This document shows, piece after piece, positions 7,203 through 9,343 of a stretch of 9,343 nucleotides of DNA. This DNA comes from Sphingobacteriales bacterium. GTDB lineage: Bacteria > Bacteroidota > Bacteroidia > Chitinophagales > Chitinophagaceae. Within the stretch, counting starts at the first letter, position 1. The number at the start of each line of letters is the position of its first letter. The translations under genes were made by a program, and so were the position numbers. Under the pieces are notes generated by a model. It saw only the letters and a program-made list of their open reading frames with translations. It had not been told where the DNA came from and made no database searches. The stretch covers positions 1 through 9,343 of the forward strand of contig CANJEF010000035.1 in NCBI GenBank assembly GCA_947472965.1, written 5' to 3'.

Positions 7203-7427
7203 TTAATCTTTTTTCAATTCTTTTTCGAGCGTACTGATTTTTTTCTCAACCCTAAACATGTAGGCGATGAGTCCAATTAGAATGGTTGTAACAACTGCTA
7301 CCACCACATATATTTTTCCATTGCTTCGCATCATGGATGCCATTGTTTCATTTTCCATATTTGTAGTTTGTGCGCATAGTTTACTTGCTGAAAGCAGAAG
7401 CAAAAAAAATGTTGAAGTTGTTTTCAT
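7203..7427 (-). CDS. CcmD-like small membrane protein of cytochrome c maturation
   Basis: This small protein lies directly after ccmC. I place the start at ATG 7425-7427 (74 residues), one base after the ccmC stop; a GTG at 7446-7448 would add seven residues and overlap ccmC. Residues 1-20 look like a signal peptide or membrane anchor (FFLLLLSASKLCAQ, possible cleavage after CA). A short polar Met-rich segment follows, then one clear transmembrane helix (about 39-58) starting at KIYVVVAVV. The C-terminal tail is charged (RVEKKISTLEKELKKD) and probably coiled. CcmD proteins are short single-span membrane proteins that associate with CcmABC in haem handling. Sequence conservation is very low in this family, so the call depends mostly on size, the Tyr-led helix and position beside ccmB and ccmC. 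Confidence 0.75.
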   Translation of the reverse strand: MKTTSTFFLLLLSASKLCAQTTNMENETMASMMRSNGKIYVVVAVVTTILIGLIAYMFRVEKKISTLEKELKKD

Positions 7428-7428
7428 T

Positions 7429-8118
7429 TTATAAAATGTTCTTTTCACGAATCATTTCTGTTCTGATTTTGATGTTTGTTATCCATGCCCCAAGTAAAGT
7501 CCATCCGATTACTGCGGGATAAAAAACCATCCTCATTCTTGAGTCAATGTCGTTGAAGTTTAGTGCTGGATTGCCTTCTTGTCCTGGATGCAGGCTTGGT
7601 AAAAGCCTGGGGATAATCCAAATGGAAGGGAAGAGCATTGCATAGGAAAAGATGTTGAAAACTGCACTAACTCTTGCACGCTGGTCTATGTCTATGATGG
7701 AACTTCTTAAAACAAAGTAGGCTCCATAAATCAGCAATGCCATGGCTGCTCCAATAAGTTTTGGTTCACGCATGATTGAACCGAATGAGGCATATGCAGG
7801 GTTGTTTGGATCGGCCCAAGTATAGCTTGCCCAGATGGCTCCTGTTGAATAACCAAGAATCCCCATGAATGTTCCCACATCCGCGTATGCTTTTGCCTTG
7901 ATGTCAAATTGATATGAAGAAGTTCTAAGGTATTTAATGCTGTATGCTACAGAGAAGGTGAAAAGGATCATCATCGAGAACCACATGCATACGTGGAAAT
8001 AGAGGTTGCGAATGGTTTCACCAAGTTGTGAAAGTTGTGGCACCGGCAATAGAAAGCCTCCAATCACTGCATAGGCGAGTAAAACAATAGATGCTATTTT
8101 CCACCACGAAATTTTCAT
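7429..8118 (-). CDS. ccmC: CcmC-like haem-handling membrane protein (cytochrome c biogenesis, CcsA/CcmC superfamily)
   Basis: CcmC presents haem at the outer face of the cytoplasmic membrane for loading onto CcmE. The 229-residue protein has about six hydrophobic segments (near 7-25, 42-62, 82-98, 122-138, 150-170 and 198-216), as expected. Two external histidines fit the haem-ligand positions: His42 in NLYFHVCMWFSMM and His177 in LPSLHPGQEGNP. Between the third and fourth helices the family normally carries the Trp-rich WWD motif. Here GAIWASYTW (93-101) keeps the first two tryptophans, but the WxWD core is replaced by a longer polar stretch ending in REPKLIGAAM. The ATG at 8116-8118 has a purine-rich AAAAAGAGA just before it. 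It follows ccmB after 71 bases and is followed by the ccmD-like gene after one base. CcmC and CcsA are related; length and the ccmB neighbour favour CcmC. Confidence 0.88.
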   Translation of the reverse strand: MKISWWKIASIVLLAYAVIGGFLLPVPQLSQLGETIRNLYFHVCMWFSMMILFTFSVAYSIKYLRTSSYQFDIKAKAYADVGTFMGILGYSTGAIWASYTWADPNNPAYASFGSIMREPKLIGAAMALLIYGAYFVLRSSIIDIDQRARVSAVFNIFSYAMLFPSIWIIPRLLPSLHPGQEGNPALNFNDIDSRMRMVFYPAVIGWTLLGAWITNIKIRTEMIREKNIL

Positions 8119-8189
8119 TCTCTCTTTTTAATTGATTGTTTCAAGTAAGTCAGACACAGAAGCAATAAAAGCGAAATTAGTGCCTTCCA

Positions 8190-8879
8190 CTAATCTTTCC
8201 ATAAAAATGGATACAAAATCATGGCAAGGATCACCACTGAAATATCCAATGCTATTAAAAGCAATATTACTTGCATCGGTACTCCGTCACGAAAGATTTC
8301 GGAGAACGCTGTTTTAGACAGCCTGACAAGCAATAAGAGTTGTGGAATAATGATGGGGAACCCAAGTATTGCCATCAGTGATGCCTGTTGCATGGCTTTG
8401 GATGCTATTGCTGCTAAAAGAGTGAACACAAGGCTTAATCCAATCGAGCCAATAAGACTTATTTCAAGGAATTGCCAAAAAGATGATGTTGGGTTTCCAA
8501 GGAATGCAGTATACAGCAGCAGGTTGATGACATTCATGGCTATCATAAGCATGCCATTGTATACAATCTTGGAAAGGATAAAAGTAACTGGACTGGTAGT
8601 GGAATAGTAGTAAAGCATTCTGCCTTTTGCCTCCTGAAGAAAACTTTTTGCCACGGCATTGATACAGATGAATAGCTGGGTCATCCAAAACAATGCATTC
8701 CAGGTTTCAGACTCTATATCCCCCATCGTTAAATACAATACAAAAACAGTTGAAGCTATGTAGAGTAGGATGCCAAAAAAAGAATGCTGTTGACGGAATT
8801 CAAGAAGAATTTCCTTTTTCAGCAATGCTTTAAATTGATTTCTAGATTCCAATTGAATATAATTTATGGTTTGTAGCAA
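8190..8879 (-). CDS. ccmB: Haem exporter permease CcmB (ABC transporter membrane subunit)
   Basis: CcmB is the membrane subunit that pairs with ATPase CcmA in the CcmABCD complex, which releases haem-loaded CcmE. The protein has up to 229 residues and about six membrane helices (near 36-52, 60-78, 98-126, 130-160, 170-187 and 204-225). Family-like features are the amphipathic start LLKKEILLEFRQ, then the loop SFLQEAKGRMLYYYSTTSP (79-97) corresponding to the conserved Phe-Glu-Gly...Ser-Pro segment, and later LLAAIASKAMQQ. No ATG lies near the expected N-terminus. TTG at 8877-8879 gives 229 residues and overlaps the last 16 bases of tdk; TTG at 8850-8852 gives 220 residues and avoids the overlap. 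I list the longer form. ccmA is not in the window. Confidence 0.88.
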   Translation of the reverse strand: MLQTINYIQLESRNQFKALLKKEILLEFRQQHSFFGILLYIASTVFVLYLTMGDIESETWNALFWMTQLFICINAVAKSFLQEAKGRMLYYYSTTSPVTFILSKIVYNGMLMIAMNVINLLLYTAFLGNPTSSFWQFLEISLIGSIGLSLVFTLLAAIASKAMQQASLMAILGFPIIIPQLLLLVRLSKTAFSEIFRDGVPMQVILLLIALDISVVILAMILYPFLWKD

Positions 8880-9343
8880 CTTCTACAACGCGCTTCGTAA
8901 TGTTTTTTTTCTCCCAAAACAACCTGTTGGCTTTCATCACTTATCCGAAAAGAATAGCTGGCAATTCCACCACATTTAATACAAACAGCATGTAGCTTGG
9001 TAACATAATTTGCTGTTGCCAATAAATTTGGCATAGGGCCAAAAGGTTTTCCTAGATAGTCCATGTCAAGTCCTGCAAGAATAACCCTTTTACCCATCAG
9101 CGCCAGTGATTCACAAACACCAATGATATCTTCACTAAAAAATTGTGCCTCATCAATGCCTACCACATCGATTCCTTCTACAAAATCAAGTATTGTTTTA
9201 GGATCGCTCACTGGTTTTGCATCAAGTATATTTTCGTTGTGTGAAACAATTTTATTTTCATGATACCTGATATCTACAGAAGGTTTAAAAATCGCTATTT
9301 TCAAATTTGCAATTTCTGCCCTCTTGATTCTTCTGATCAGTTC
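8864..9343 (-). CDS. tdk: Thymidine kinase (N-terminus cut by window edge)
   Basis: Thymidine kinase phosphorylates thymidine with ATP in pyrimidine deoxynucleoside salvage. The reading frame stays open to base 9343, and the first visible residues ELIRRIKRAEIAN follow the P-loop of type II thymidine kinases, so about 25-30 residues including that P-loop are missing. There are 159 residues in view. Numbered within the visible part, IFKPSVDIRY is near 18-27 and the Walker B/catalytic VVGIDEAQFF near 60-69. LAGLDMDYLGKPFGP comes next, and two CxxC pairs (Cys121/Cys124 and Cys153/Cys156) form the structural zinc site. The C-terminus RCRSCYKP is normal for the family, and the TAA is at 8864-8866. 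A TTG at 9302-9304 is internal, not the start. It is the most upstream gene in view of the run leading into ccmB, whose start probably overlaps the tdk end. Confidence 0.95.
   Translation of the reverse strand, partial: ELIRRIKRAEIANLKIAIFKPSVDIRYHENKIVSHNENILDAKPVSDPKTILDFVEGIDVVGIDEAQFFSEDIIGVCESLALMGKRVILAGLDMDYLGKPFGPMPNLLATANYVTKLHAVCIKCGGIASYSFRISDESQQVVLGEKKHYEARCRSCYKP

Noticed and set aside
8221..8607. 128-residue plus-strand open frame within ccmB
   Set aside because: It is the complement of hydrophobic CcmB helices and has no initiation signal or recognisable domain.
1..9343. Mobile elements, CRISPR arrays, tRNA or rRNA genes
   Set aside because: The genes are densely packed housekeeping types, the largest gap is 181 bases, and I see no transposase, regularly spaced repeats or tRNA-like cloverleaf in the gaps.

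Overview
The window looks like ordinary chromosome from a member of the Bacteroidota. The support is indirect: moderately AT-rich DNA, weak Shine-Dalgarno signals, TAnnTTTG-like promoter elements, and a set of genes in their Bacteroidota-type forms. These are a short SSB starting MLKLQVIG, a short AMP nucleosidase, a free-standing HsdR-N-like protein, and CcmB/CcmC/CcmD-like proteins. I cannot place it below phylum with confidence; the SSB reminds me of Chitinophagia/Cytophagia-type sequences.

Layout. Bases 1-226 hold the 3' end of an unrecognised plus-strand gene, facing ssb (249-647, minus). After a 165-base divergent spacer comes a plus-strand pair: an Ldh_2-family malate/L-lactate-type dehydrogenase (813-1889) and a monofunctional aspartate kinase (lysC, start probably 1919). 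Convergent to lysC is queA (3261-4310, minus), preceded by a 181-base leader and then the AMP nucleosidase gene (4492-5262, minus). A small HsdR-N/PD-(D/E)XK-like gene is divergent from it (5309-5746, plus). The right side is one minus-strand run read from high to low coordinates: tdk (cut by the window edge), ccmB, ccmC, a ccmD-like gene, then glutamate dehydrogenase (5761-7173).

How the genes relate. The ccmB-ccmC-ccmD genes encode membrane parts of the haem-handling machinery for cytochrome c maturation; ccmA, ccmE and ccmF are not in the window. tdk and ccmB overlap, and ccmC and ccmD are one base apart, which suggests translational coupling. The dehydrogenase-lysC pair may be co-transcribed. 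An oxaloacetate/aspartate link is tempting but unproven, because the Ldh_2 substrate cannot be read from sequence. The remaining genes are nucleotide, tRNA-modification or DNA-maintenance housekeeping functions.

I see no mobile element, CRISPR array, rRNA, tRNA or evident new defence or biosynthetic system. Most points below are modest: unusual starts, a divergent haem-handling motif in CcmC, a solitary nuclease-like domain and small regulatory signals.
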